From: Flavisolibacter longurius
GTDB taxonomy: Bacteria > Bacteroidota > Bacteroidia > Chitinophagales > Chitinophagaceae
Reading direction: 5' to 3'
Assembly (NCBI GenBank): GCA_013327885.1
Contig: JABUMY010000010.1
Coordinates: 62,001-126,000, forward strand
Length of the DNA stretch: 64,000 nt
The notes beneath the pieces are model-generated. The model saw nothing but the letters and a program-made list of their open reading frames with translations, was not told the DNA's origin and did not search any database. The position numbers were made by a program, and so were the translations under genes. How positions within the stretch are numbered: position 1 is the stretch's first letter; the number at the start of each line of letters is the position of its first letter. Shown here piece by piece: positions 1 to 8,675 of the stretch.

Positions 1-1
1 G

Positions 2-616
2 AACGAGCTGGATGCGCTGGTGAACATTGATTTTGCAACAAGACAGATCAGGCAAACCCTGACAGCACTGGATATTGTACGTGTGGGCACATCGGGCTCG
101 CTGCAGGGCGATATTCCTGTTGACAGCTTTGTCGCCTCCACCCACGGACTGGGTCTCGACAACCTGCTGAATTATTACCGGCTCGAGCACAACGAGCAGG
201 AGTCGCAACTCTTGCAGTCATTTGTTACGCACACCCAACTGCATGCGCAGATCACCAATCCTTATATCAGTCTAGCCAGCGGGTCGCTGCTTAAGCATTT
301 TGTAAAGGATTTTCACCAGGGCATTACTGTTACCTGTCCAGGGTTTTATGGACCGCAGGGCAGGGTTTTGCGACTGGGCATAAAAAACCCGGAGCTTATC
401 GACCGGCTCACTGAATTTCGTTTTGGCCCGCACAGGATTTCCAATTTCGAAATGGAAACGTCGGCAATTTACGGGTTGGGCAGGTTGCTTGGCCATCATT
501 GCCTTTCGCTCAGTGCTATCGTGGCCAACCGTGTGGCCAAAGAATTTTCAAAAGATTCGGCAAAAACTATTGACCGGCTTATTAAAACAACATTGGATAA
601 TCTCACCGCTTCGTAA
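2..616 (+). CDS. Nucleoside phosphorylase (uridine phosphorylase-like), 5'-truncated
   Basis: The reading frame is open from base 2, so the start lies before the window; about 204 C-terminal residues are present. The motif FEMETSA (about bases 446-468) is the sugar-binding FEMEtaa signature of the PNP/UDP phosphorylase superfamily, and VRVGTSGSLQ near the N-terminus is the phosphate-binding GT(S/T)G motif. The family splits nucleosides with phosphate into base and pentose-1-phosphate in the cytoplasm. The stop TAA (614-616) is followed after one base by the dapF start, so the two are probably co-transcribed. The exact substrate (uridine or purine nucleosides) cannot be settled from this fragment. 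Confidence 0.85.
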   Translation, partial: NELDALVNIDFATRQIRQTLTALDIVRVGTSGSLQGDIPVDSFVASTHGLGLDNLLNYYRLEHNEQESQLLQSFVTHTQLHAQITNPYISLASGSLLKHFVKDFHQGITVTCPGFYGPQGRVLRLGIKNPELIDRLTEFRFGPHRISNFEMETSAIYGLGRLLGHHCLSLSAIVANRVAKEFSKDSAKTIDRLIKTTLDNLTAS

Positions 617-617
617 T

Positions 618-1400
618 ATGAAACGCCATTTTTTTAAATACCAGGGAACAGGAAATGATTTTGTCATTTTTGACAACCGCGAAGGAAAGATCCAGCTTTC
701 CCGCGAAGAGGTAGCCCTGCTTTGCAACCGTAGATTTGGTATTGGTGCCGATGGGCTGATGTTGCTGAACAGCCATCCTGAATTTGATTTTGAAATGAAA
801 TATTACAATGCCGATGGCGGCGAAAGCACCATGTGTGGCAATGGCGGTCGGTGCCTGGTAAAATTTGCAGCTGACTGCGGCATCCAACGGGAAGAGTACC
901 GCTTTCTTGCCATTGATGGCGAGCACCTGGCCCAAATTGATAACGCAGGCAATGTGGCTTTAAAAATGAATGACGTTGCCTCGGTAGAAAAAGGCGATGA
1001 CCATTTTGTACTGAATACCGGTTCGCCGCACTATGTAAACCTAGTGGAGAATGTGATGGAACTGGATGTGGTTCAGCAGGGCCGTGCTGTGCGTTACAAC
1101 GATGTTTTTGCAAAAAAAGGCATCAATGTAAATTTTGTTGAAAAGATGGACGACACAGCCGGCATTATTGTTCGCACCTACGAAAGAGGTGTAGAAGATG
1201 AAACCTACTCCTGTGGAACTGGCGTGACGGCAGCGGCGCTTGTCAGTCGCCCTGCTACCGAAGGACTGAATACAGTTGCTGTGAAAACCAAGGGTGGAAA
1301 CCTGCAGGTAAAGTTTGAAAAAACGGCCAGCGGCTTTCAAAATATTTGGCTGATTGGTCCGGCTGTTAAAGTGTTTGAAGGCGAAGTGGACGTTCCATAG
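618..1400 (+). CDS. dapF: Diaminopimelate epimerase
   Basis: A 260-residue protein that interconverts LL- and meso-diaminopimelate in lysine and peptidoglycan synthesis. Both catalytic thiol motifs are visible: MCGNGGRC with Cys73 and YSCGTG with Cys199. The N-terminal KYQGTGNDFV is the family's opening strand. The frame is open further upstream (to about 423), but ATG 618 is chosen because the protein then begins exactly where the family begins, one base after the stop of the phosphorylase. Length matches the usual 260-280 residues. Confidence 0.95.
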   Translation: MKRHFFKYQGTGNDFVIFDNREGKIQLSREEVALLCNRRFGIGADGLMLLNSHPEFDFEMKYYNADGGESTMCGNGGRCLVKFAADCGIQREEYRFLAIDGEHLAQIDNAGNVALKMNDVASVEKGDDHFVLNTGSPHYVNLVENVMELDVVQQGRAVRYNDVFAKKGINVNFVEKMDDTAGIIVRTYERGVEDETYSCGTGVTAAALVSRPATEGLNTVAVKTKGGNLQVKFEKTASGFQNIWLIGPAVKVFEGEVDVP

Positions 1401-1452
1401 TTAAGAAACACCTTTCTCTGCGCACAGCTATCCCCGTTAGACTATTTTCTTT

Positions 1453-1935
1453 ATGAGCAAATTTACCCTGCGTGTTTACGGCCTTTTGATCAACGAAAAA
1501 AAACAGGTACTGGTAAGCGATGAATACATTCGCGGCGCTTACTACACCAAGTTTCCCGGTGGCGGGTTAGAGTTTGGCGAAGGTACCCGCGATTGCCTGA
1601 AGCGGGAATTTATAGAAGAAATGAACCTACGGGTAGAGGTTACCGATCATTTTTATACCACGGATTTTTACCAGGAGTCCGCGTTTCGTCCGGGAGAACA
1701 GATTATTTCCATCTATTACCTTGTGCGGCCTTTGGAAGAAATTACGGTGCCGCTAAGAACCGTGCCTTTCCAGTTTGACGATGCGCAATTGCAGTTATAC
1801 AACCAGCAGGGAGAAATTGAAACCTTCCGGTTTATTCCCCAGCAAGAATTTTCGGAGGAATCAGTCACACTACCGATTGATAAGATTGTTGCACGAATGC
1901 TGCGGGAACAATTCACTCGTTCCCCCTTGCCATAG
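1453..1935 (+). CDS. Nudix hydrolase
   Basis: A 160-residue protein with a Nudix box of the GX5EX7REUXEEXGU type, seen as GGLEFGEGTRD followed by KREFIEEMNL; the usual Gly after EE is replaced (EEMN). Nudix enzymes cleave nucleoside diphosphates linked to another moiety, using Mg2+ held by the REXXEE glutamates. The substrate cannot be inferred. It follows dapF by 52 bases on the same strand. Its last 23 bases overlap the 3' end of the convergent transporter gene. A weak TATTTTCT box sits just before ATG 1453. Confidence 0.85.
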   Translation: MSKFTLRVYGLLINEKKQVLVSDEYIRGAYYTKFPGGGLEFGEGTRDCLKREFIEEMNLRVEVTDHFYTTDFYQESAFRPGEQIISIYYLVRPLEEITVPLRTVPFQFDDAQLQLYNQQGEIETFRFIPQQEFSEESVTLPIDKIVARMLREQFTRSPLP

Positions 1936-2710
1936 CGGTCCTTTTCATTTCAGTTGCATCAGCCTTTCCCAGGTAACGGTCGATCAGGTTGTGGGCAAGG
2001 TAGATGACGGGTGTAAGCACAACGGCTACTATAAACTTATAGAGGTAATTGCCGATACAAATAGCCATCACCAACGAAAACGACCAGGGAGCTACGTTGC
2101 CGGCAATTCTTGGCGCCACGTAAAAAGCAATAAACAATACCACGAACGAATCAACAAACTGCGAAACCAGGGTGGAGCCGGTGGCACGCAACCAGACATA
2201 CTTCTCTCCTGTTGCCTGCTTGATCTTGTGAAACACAAATACATCCAGTAACTGTCCAACCAGGAAGGCAATCAGTGACGCAACGATAATCGCCTGGCTT
2301 TGACCAAAGATCCCCGAAAAAGCGGCATTGCTGTCAGGCACTCCTTTGTAATAATCAACTGCCCAGAAATCTGCCGGGTAAAGCGCAATGGCGCCTGAAA
2401 ACATCACAAAAGCAAAGATGATAAGGCCAATGGTTAGGAAAGAAAGAAACCGTACACCTTTAGGGCCATAGTACTCGTTGATGATATCGGTCATGATAAA
2501 CACTACCGGCCAAAGCAACACGCCTGCAGTGAGGTTGAATGAAAAGCTTTCGCCGAAGATGAGGAGGTTAACCGGCGCAAAGCCAAATGTTTTCTCGAGG
2601 GAAAAAAGCTTGGTGCCCACCAGTTCGGCGATGAGGGCATTGGCAATAAAAAAGCCAGCGAGAACAATAAACAGTTTGAATGGTTTGTTGCGGATGATAT
2701 TAGCGATCAT
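1913..2710 (-). CDS. yhhQ: Queuosine precursor transporter (YhhQ/VUT family membrane protein)
   Basis: A 265-residue integral membrane protein with about six hydrophobic segments. Family features are TKLFSLEKTFG near the N-terminus, TDIINEYYGPKGVR in a loop, and VGQLLDVFVFHKIK with a later SQFVDSFVV stretch, all typical of YhhQ (DUF165), which imports 7-deazaguanine precursors of queuosine in E. coli. Transport of that substrate here is inferred from family. It starts within the end of the upstream small membrane protein gene (11-base overlap), so the two are translationally linked. The 3' end overlaps the convergent Nudix gene by 23 bases. Confidence 0.85.
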   Translation of the reverse strand: MIANIIRNKPFKLFIVLAGFFIANALIAELVGTKLFSLEKTFGFAPVNLLIFGESFSFNLTAGVLLWPVVFIMTDIINEYYGPKGVRFLSFLTIGLIIFAFVMFSGAIALYPADFWAVDYYKGVPDSNAAFSGIFGQSQAIIVASLIAFLVGQLLDVFVFHKIKQATGEKYVWLRATGSTLVSQFVDSFVVLFIAFYVAPRIAGNVAPWSFSLVMAICIGNYLYKFIVAVVLTPVIYLAHNLIDRYLGKADATEMKRTAMARGNE

Positions 2711-2999
2711 TGAGGTAAATTAGGTAGATGATTTGAAGGAAAAGGAAAATTGCATTTGTTATGCGTAACCACTTTGGAATAAGTGCAAGCTTTTGCCGGT
2801 TGACAAAAAACAAAACGGCGTAACAAAGGTTGACAAAGGGGTTTAAAACCACAACCAAGACATAACCCAGGATAATGATAGTGGCTTCAAGGTCGGCGCT
2901 GTGAAGCCAGCGGGCGAACTGCAGGGAAACAGCCAAAAGAAAAAAAACATTACAGATAAAAGCCAGTCGTGATAAAAATAACAGCCAGCGCATAAACAA
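2700..2999 (-). CDS. Small membrane protein, unknown function
   Basis: A 99-residue protein with three hydrophobic segments (roughly residues 5-27, 38-66 with a short polar break, and 79-96). I do not recognise a named family. The gene overlaps the start of the queuosine-precursor transporter by 11 bases in the same direction, so an operon is likely. It is divergent from the YfhO-type gene that starts 45 bases away. Coding is supported by the tight coupling and clean membrane topology rather than by a motif. Confidence 0.7.
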   Translation of the reverse strand: MFMRWLLFLSRLAFICNVFFLLAVSLQFARWLHSADLEATIIILGYVLVVVLNPFVNLCYAVLFFVNRQKLALIPKWLRITNAIFLFLQIIYLIYLNDR

Positions 3000-3044
3000 T
3001 ATTAGGCCAAATGGAGTTATTTTGCCACGTTTAAAAATGCCGAT

Positions 3045-5561
3045 ATGAAGAAAGGCCTCTTTTCGAAGTTACTCCCTCACATCATTGCAGTTTTTGTTTT
3101 TCTTCTGGTTGCAGTTCTCTATTGCCAACCTGCACTTGAGGGAAAAGTCGTGAACCAGAGTGACGTTACACACTGGAAAGGCGCCATTCACCAATCACAG
3201 ATATACAAAGAGCAACACGGCGAGTATCCGCTATGGACCAACGCACTGTTCAGCGGCATGCCTGTTTTTCAAATCGGCATGCCAGGGAACAACCTTTTGC
3301 CTTGGTACGCACATGCGGTATTTACGCTTGACCTGCCTAAGCCTGTTCAGTTTTTCTTTTTGGCCTGTATCTGTTTTTACTTTCTCTGCTGTGTTCTTCG
3401 CATCAATCCTTATATCGGAATTTTCGGTTCGCTGGCATATGCTTATGCCACGTATAATGCCGTCATTCTATCGGTCGGCCACGAAACGAAAATGTGGTCC
3501 ATCGCCTATATCGCTGCGCTTTTGGGATGTGTATTGCTCATTTATGAGCGCAGGAAATATTGGCTGGGAGCAGCCCTCACTGGACTGATTACTGCCGTTC
3601 TTATTGCCATCAACCATCCGCAGATTGACTATTACTTTTTTCTGACCGCGGCCATCATGACCATTGCTTACATTATTCGCTGGGTAAGGGCAAAAGAATT
3701 TGCACACATGGTTAAAGCCTTAACCTTTACCATGGTGCCTGGCCTGATTGGCCTATTTATCAATTCGGTCGCCTTTTTGTCCACGCTGGAATACCAGAAG
3801 CAAACGATCCGCGGCGGCTCCGGTGAGCTGAAGGAAAAAGCAGCCGGCGATGCTGCCAACGGCCTCACCAAAGACTATGCATTTGATTACAGCTTGGGTA
3901 TTGCCGAACCCGTGGTCATGATGGTGCCGAAAGCGTATGGCGGCAGCAGCGACAAAGAAGAAGTAGGCAGTGAAGAATCAAAAGCTGTGGAAGCGTTGCG
4001 GTCACTTCCGCAGGAATTGCAGCGGCAGTTGCCTCTCTCCTATTACTGGGGCGGCATTGGCTACACGTCGGGCCCGCCGTATGTGGGTGCGCTTATTTGC
4101 TTCCTTGCCATCATTGGTTTTTTTATTGTTGACAACCGGTTTCGCTGGTGGATACTGGCGGCTATTGCTTTGGCTATCCTCATGAGTTGGGGCAAATATT
4201 TTCCCGGTTTCAATACCTTTTTATATAATTACCTGCCGCTCTACAACAAGTTCAGGGCGCCTTCCATGATACTTGTGATTCCGCAGTTGCTTTTACCTCT
4301 TATGGCTGTGTTAGCCATCAGCAAGGTCTTGGCTGAAAAAGAAGCACACTCTTTTGTGCTATATTTTAAAAAAGGATTGATATGTGTAGGAGCGGCGATT
4401 GTTTTATTGTTGCTGTGTTATATTTCATTCGACTACAAAAGCGAACAGGATCAGGCGTTGTTGCAGCAGGTTGCATCAGCCAACCAGCCCCAACTCACTG
4501 AAGCTGTACGCAGCTTTTATGACGGGCTGGTAGCAGACCGGCAATCGCTGATGCTGTCGGGGATCCTGCGCACAATCGGTTTTTGCCTGTTAGGTGCTTT
4601 TGTTCTTTTCCTTGCTGTTCGCAAAACAATCAAACCAGTAATTGCCGGCGTTCTGCTTTCGGCTATTGTGTTACTCGACCTGATGCCGGTGAATACCACC
4701 TATCTCAATCATGAAAGCTATCAGGAGCCAACTGAAAATGAAGCAGGCTTTATCGCCAATTCAATTGACCAGGAAATACTGAACGACAAAGAGTACTTCC
4801 GGGTGTTTAACCTATACAATCCATTCAACGAAAATTTCACTGCGTATCACTTCAATGCTGTGGGCGGCTACCACCCGGCCAAGCTGCGCATTTACCAGGA
4901 ATTAATTGAGAACCAGTTGTCAAAAGAACAAGCACAAATCGGTTCCATCCTGCAAACCAATCCTGCCGGGCTGGCAACTGCCAGCCTCCCCGCGCTGAAC
5001 ATGCTGAATACAAAGTATTTGATTGGTAAAAATCCGCAAACAGGCCAAACAGAATTCAAGCAACAAAATCCGAATAATCTGGGACCAGCCTGGCTGGTGA
5101 AATCGTTGCGGATCGTAAAAGATGCCAAAGAAGAAATGGCGGCATTTGCCACACTGAATCCGAAAGATATTGCGGTCATGCAACAATCATTCAGTCGGCA
5201 GGTGCAAGGCAGTTCATGGAGCGGTGAAGGCAACATTAGCCTTCTTAAGAACTATCACGATTCGATCACGTATCAGTTCAATAGCAACAGCCCGCAGTTT
5301 GCTGTTTTCAGTGAGGTATATTACGACGCGGGGTGGAAAGCTTATATCGGAGACAAAGAAGCGCCTATTGTTAAGGTAAACTACGTCCTTCGCGGCCTGC
5401 AAATCCCTGCCGGTACCCATCAGATAAGCTTTCGTTTTGAGCCCCAAGGGTATTATACAGGCCGTACGCTGACGGCTGTCTTCCAGTATTTACTGCTGGC
5501 GATTATTGCATTTGCAATTTTTATGGAATGGCGAACGAGCAGAAAGCCGCAGGCAACCTGA
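3045..5561 (+). CDS. YfhO-type multispanning membrane protein
   Basis: An 838-residue protein with a dozen or more hydrophobic segments, a large extracytoplasmic C-terminal domain (from about residue 560) and a final transmembrane helix. The N-terminal region (one TM, then a soluble loop with NALFSGMPVFQIG) and the C-terminal domain (VFSEVYYDAGWKAYI) match the YfhO family, GT-C-fold-like proteins linked to sugar transfer onto envelope polymers; YfhO of Bacillus acts on lipoteichoic acid. The substrate here is unknown. Its 3' end overlaps the next glycosyltransferase gene by 34 bases, making it the first gene of a glycan operon. Confidence 0.85.
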   Translation: MKKGLFSKLLPHIIAVFVFLLVAVLYCQPALEGKVVNQSDVTHWKGAIHQSQIYKEQHGEYPLWTNALFSGMPVFQIGMPGNNLLPWYAHAVFTLDLPKPVQFFFLACICFYFLCCVLRINPYIGIFGSLAYAYATYNAVILSVGHETKMWSIAYIAALLGCVLLIYERRKYWLGAALTGLITAVLIAINHPQIDYYFFLTAAIMTIAYIIRWVRAKEFAHMVKALTFTMVPGLIGLFINSVAFLSTLEYQKQTIRGGSGELKEKAAGDAANGLTKDYAFDYSLGIAEPVVMMVPKAYGGSSDKEEVGSEESKAVEALRSLPQELQRQLPLSYYWGGIGYTSGPPYVGALICFLAIIGFFIVDNRFRWWILAAIALAILMSWGKYFPGFNTFLYNYLPLYNKFRAPSMILVIPQLLLPLMAVLAISKVLAEKEAHSFVLYFKKGLICVGAAIVLLLLCYISFDYKSEQDQALLQQVASANQPQLTEAVRSFYDGLVADRQSLMLSGILRTIGFCLLGAFVLFLAVRKTIKPVIAGVLLSAIVLLDLMPVNTTYLNHESYQEPTENEAGFIANSIDQEILNDKEYFRVFNLYNPFNENFTAYHFNAVGGYHPAKLRIYQELIENQLSKEQAQIGSILQTNPAGLATASLPALNMLNTKYLIGKNPQTGQTEFKQQNPNNLGPAWLVKSLRIVKDAKEEMAAFATLNPKDIAVMQQSFSRQVQGSSWSGEGNISLLKNYHDSITYQFNSNSPQFAVFSEVYYDAGWKAYIGDKEAPIVKVNYVLRGLQIPAGTHQISFRFEPQGYYTGRTLTAVFQYLLLAIIAFAIFMEWRTSRKPQAT

Positions 5562-6658
5562 AAATATTAAGCATTGTCTGGTTCCGGGTGCTGCCGCCGC
5601 TGTTCGGCGGACAGAAAGGTGTTGCATTTTTTAATGAATACCTGGGAAGGCTGGCTCCGCTGCATTGCCTTTGTGCAAAAAGCAATGATACGGTGCCGGC
5701 CTCGTACCACATTGAAAACAGGCTGCCTTCGAGCAAAGCGCAGTTTTTTCACCCGTTGTGCTGGCGAAGGATTTTGCAGGCAGCAAAAAAACAAAAGGCA
5801 AGCCATGTAATTTTGGAATTTCCTTACCATGGCATCGCAGGATGGCTTTGCAGCAAGATCCTGAGGACTAAAATGGTAGTTCATAGCCATAACATTGAAT
5901 TTTTGCGATTTCGGCAGCAAGGAAAATGGTGGTGGAAACTATTGTACGGATATGAAAAATGGACCTTCCGGCAGGCGGATGCTGTTTTTGTCAAAACCGA
6001 AACGGACAAGGGGCTTGCCATTCAACATTTTGGTATAAAAGACAAAAGATTAACGGTTATTCCCTTTGGCATAAATGCAATGCAAAAGCAGGAAAAAAGC
6101 TGGGCAAAAGAAATCCTCCGGCAGCGACATGGAATTTCACCCAACGAAAAGCTGCTGCTTTTTGCCGGCACATTGGATTACGGTCCCAATGCAGAAGCAG
6201 TTGAAAACATTTGTAACCAACTCCTTCCCCGATTCGATGAAAGCAGGATCCCTTACCGAGTGGTGGTCTGCGGTAGAATTGTTTACAAAAAATTTGCTTA
6301 CCTGAACGACCTGCAACAAGAGTCGCTGGTTTTTGCGGGCCAGGTGGCGGATATCGAAACCTATTTTTCCGCAGCCGACGTTTTTATTAACCCGGTGAGC
6401 AGCGGCGGCGGCGTACAAACGAAAATTGCCGATGCGTTAAGCTATCATGTCAACGTCGTCTGTTTTGCAAACATGACCGAGGGCATATACGGCGCTGACG
6501 GAAAATTGTTTACGGTTACGCCTGGCAACTGGGCTATGTTTGCAGATGCCACACAAGAGGCGCTGGAGAAAACCGAACCGACACCCGCTGCTTTTTTCCG
6601 GCAACACGACTGGAGCAGCATCGCTGACAAAGCTTTTCGTGTGATTCAAAATTTGTGA
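5528..6658 (+). CDS. Glycosyltransferase, GT4 family
   Basis: A 376-residue protein with two Rossmann-like halves. The N-terminal half has PLFGGQKGVAFFN, the acceptor-side glycine loop. The C-terminal half carries LLFAGTLDYGPN and the nucleotide-sugar-binding region INPVSSGGGVQTKIADALSY, as in GT4 retaining enzymes. It would add a sugar from a nucleotide donor to a lipid-linked or polymer acceptor on the cytoplasmic face. The start ATG 5528 lies inside the 3' end of the YfhO gene, and the stop overlaps the next start (TGATG). The sugar is unknown. Confidence 0.88.
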   Translation: MANEQKAAGNLKILSIVWFRVLPPLFGGQKGVAFFNEYLGRLAPLHCLCAKSNDTVPASYHIENRLPSSKAQFFHPLCWRRILQAAKKQKASHVILEFPYHGIAGWLCSKILRTKMVVHSHNIEFLRFRQQGKWWWKLLYGYEKWTFRQADAVFVKTETDKGLAIQHFGIKDKRLTVIPFGINAMQKQEKSWAKEILRQRHGISPNEKLLLFAGTLDYGPNAEAVENICNQLLPRFDESRIPYRVVVCGRIVYKKFAYLNDLQQESLVFAGQVADIETYFSAADVFINPVSSGGGVQTKIADALSYHVNVVCFANMTEGIYGADGKLFTVTPGNWAMFADATQEALEKTEPTPAAFFRQHDWSSIADKAFRVIQNL

Positions 6659-7461
6659 TGCCTGAAATCTCTGTCATACTGCCCGTATATAACGCCGAGG
6701 CGTACTTGAAGGAAGCCATTGACAGCATCCTGGCACAAACCTTTACTGACTTCGAACTTCTTATCATCAATGACGGTTCTACCGATGGTTCGGAGAGCAT
6801 CATTAATGCTTACACGGACAAGCGTATACGCCATTTGAAAAACGACCGCAACCGGGGTTTGGTTTTTTCGTTAAACAGAGGCGTGAACGAAGCAAAAGGA
6901 ATCTTTTTTGCCCGGATGGATGCGGATGATATCGCTTTGCCAGAGCGGTTTGCAATACAATTGCACTACCTGCAAACAAATAAAACAGACATTGTTGCCA
7001 CTTGCGTGCAGTTGATTGATAATGCAGGCCATTCCCTTCCCGATTGGCAGGAGGACCGGGATCATATTTCACCGGATGGAATCAGGCGGTACTTACCGGT
7101 AAACAATTGCATTGCACATCCAACCGTGATGGGCAGGACAGCGCTTTTTCAACAATATCCTTACCTGTCTAAACAAAGATATTCTGAAGATTATGATCTA
7201 TGGCTGCGGCTACTTGCCGACGGTAACTACATTCATAAAATTGAAGAACCGCTACTGCTTTACCGGGTATTGCCCACCTCTTTCACCCGCTCGAAAAAAA
7301 CCAATTTATTTTATGGCCTTGCAAAAGTGAAATTTCAATTTGTTCGGCAGCAGGCAAAACGAGGGAACCTGAATACATTTGTGCTTTCCGTTTTTGTGTA
7401 TGCTTGCCTGGACCTGTTAAAGGCTGCTGGCAAAGAAATTAAAACCCGAATGATCAAATGA
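6658..7461 (+). CDS. Glycosyltransferase, GT2 family
   Basis: A 267-residue GT-A fold enzyme: ISVILPVYNAEAYL at the N-terminus, LIINDGSTDGS, and the metal-binding FARMDADDIA (DxD-type), followed by the acceptor region with SEDYDLWLRL (the ED catalytic-base motif). These are hallmarks of inverting GT2 enzymes. ATG 6658 is preferred over GTG 6655 because it makes the TGATG stop-start overlap with the upstream gene and puts the ISVILPVYN strand at the N-terminus. It sits in the overlapping glycosyltransferase run. Confidence 0.9.
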   Translation: MPEISVILPVYNAEAYLKEAIDSILAQTFTDFELLIINDGSTDGSESIINAYTDKRIRHLKNDRNRGLVFSLNRGVNEAKGIFFARMDADDIALPERFAIQLHYLQTNKTDIVATCVQLIDNAGHSLPDWQEDRDHISPDGIRRYLPVNNCIAHPTVMGRTALFQQYPYLSKQRYSEDYDLWLRLLADGNYIHKIEEPLLLYRVLPTSFTRSKKTNLFYGLAKVKFQFVRQQAKRGNLNTFVLSVFVYACLDLLKAAGKEIKTRMIK

Positions 7462-8675
7462 AATACCGGCTATTGCTGTTCAAGAGGCAGGTGGAAGATT
7501 TACTCATGCTTCCGCTGATCTTCCTGGGAAGAATGATGGCGCGGATAAAGCCGTTGGAAAAAGAGTACCGGATCTTTTTCTTTTTTCCTTTTTATCACAT
7601 CGGGGGCGCAGAAAAAGTGCATCTCAACATTGCCAAAGCCATTGGCGGTAACGACTGTATTATTTTTTTCACCCGTAAGTCGCAAAACAAACTTTTTTAT
7701 GATGAATTTGCTTCGTCTGGCTGTGTGATAAAAGACATTAGCCGGTACACAGATAACAAATGGCTGTACTTCAACAACATTATTTTCCGTGGAATTCTTT
7801 CCGGTTATTGTAACGGGCAAAAAAACAAACCGGTTGTCTTCAACGGGCAGTGCAACTTCGGCTATAAAATCTCTCCATGGGTGGCGAAAAATATTCCGCA
7901 AATCGAACTGATCCATTCGCTCTGCAGCTTTTCGTACATACGCATTCCGTTTCTTCCTTTTATCACCCGGACAGTAATGATCAGCACCATCCGAATTCAG
8001 GAGCACCTCGATCTTTACCGGCGGTACGGCATTCCGCAAAAACTGGGAGAAAAAATCTGTTTTATTATGAATGGCATTGATCTGCCTCCTGTCAAGCCCT
8101 CGTCTCAAGGGCAACGAGACGAGATTACTGTGCTTTATGTAGGCAGAAGCACGCCGGAAAAAAGGGTTCATTTGGTGGCGCAAATTGCTGCGCTGGTAAA
8201 ACAAACTACAAACAAAATCCATTTTACTTTTTTGGGTGAAGTAAAAGATGCTATCCCGCCGGCATATCACCATTGCTGCACGTTTCTTGGCAACCAGAGC
8301 GACCCGGAAGTGATTGATCAGGTGTACCGGCAAGCGTCTATACTGATCCTTGTTTCAGACACAGAAGGTTTTCCCATGGTGGTGATGGAAGCCATGGCAA
8401 GAGGCCTTGCCATTATCGCCACAAGTGTGGGTGAAATCCCGCTTCATGTCAATAATGGTGTAAACGGCTTTTTGATTACGGATTATAAAAATGAAAAAAC
8501 CGTCATTTCCGAAAGCATTCGGTACATTTTGCAGCTTTATGAAGACCAAAAGCTGTTGCATGAAATTTCCGCAAACAACATTGATTACGCTTTTACTCGT
8601 TTCGGTATGCAACGTTTTGTTGACGACTATGCGCAACTTGTAAACGAGGTTAAGCAAGACGATACGGCTCCATGA
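7458..8675 (+). CDS. Glycosyltransferase, GT4 family
   Basis: A 405-residue protein starting with an ATGA overlap on the previous gene. The N-terminal half has YHIGGAEKVHLNIAKAI, the acceptor glycine loop. The C-terminal half shows LYVGRSTPEKRVHL and the EX7E motif in EGFPMVVMEAMARG, typical of retaining GT4 glycosyltransferases. A cluster of basic and hydrophobic residues at the N-terminus may attach it to the membrane. It acts in the same glycan assembly as its neighbours; donor and acceptor are unknown. Confidence 0.9.
   Translation: MKYRLLLFKRQVEDLLMLPLIFLGRMMARIKPLEKEYRIFFFFPFYHIGGAEKVHLNIAKAIGGNDCIIFFTRKSQNKLFYDEFASSGCVIKDISRYTDNKWLYFNNIIFRGILSGYCNGQKNKPVVFNGQCNFGYKISPWVAKNIPQIELIHSLCSFSYIRIPFLPFITRTVMISTIRIQEHLDLYRRYGIPQKLGEKICFIMNGIDLPPVKPSSQGQRDEITVLYVGRSTPEKRVHLVAQIAALVKQTTNKIHFTFLGEVKDAIPPAYHHCCTFLGNQSDPEVIDQVYRQASILILVSDTEGFPMVVMEAMARGLAIIATSVGEIPLHVNNGVNGFLITDYKNEKTVISESIRYILQLYEDQKLLHEISANNIDYAFTRFGMQRFVDDYAQLVNEVKQDDTAP

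Noticed and set aside
7500-8333. A 277-codon open frame on the minus strand
   Set aside because: Lies wholly opposite a GT4 glycosyltransferase with clear motifs; its translation is Cys/His/Arg-rich without any domain.
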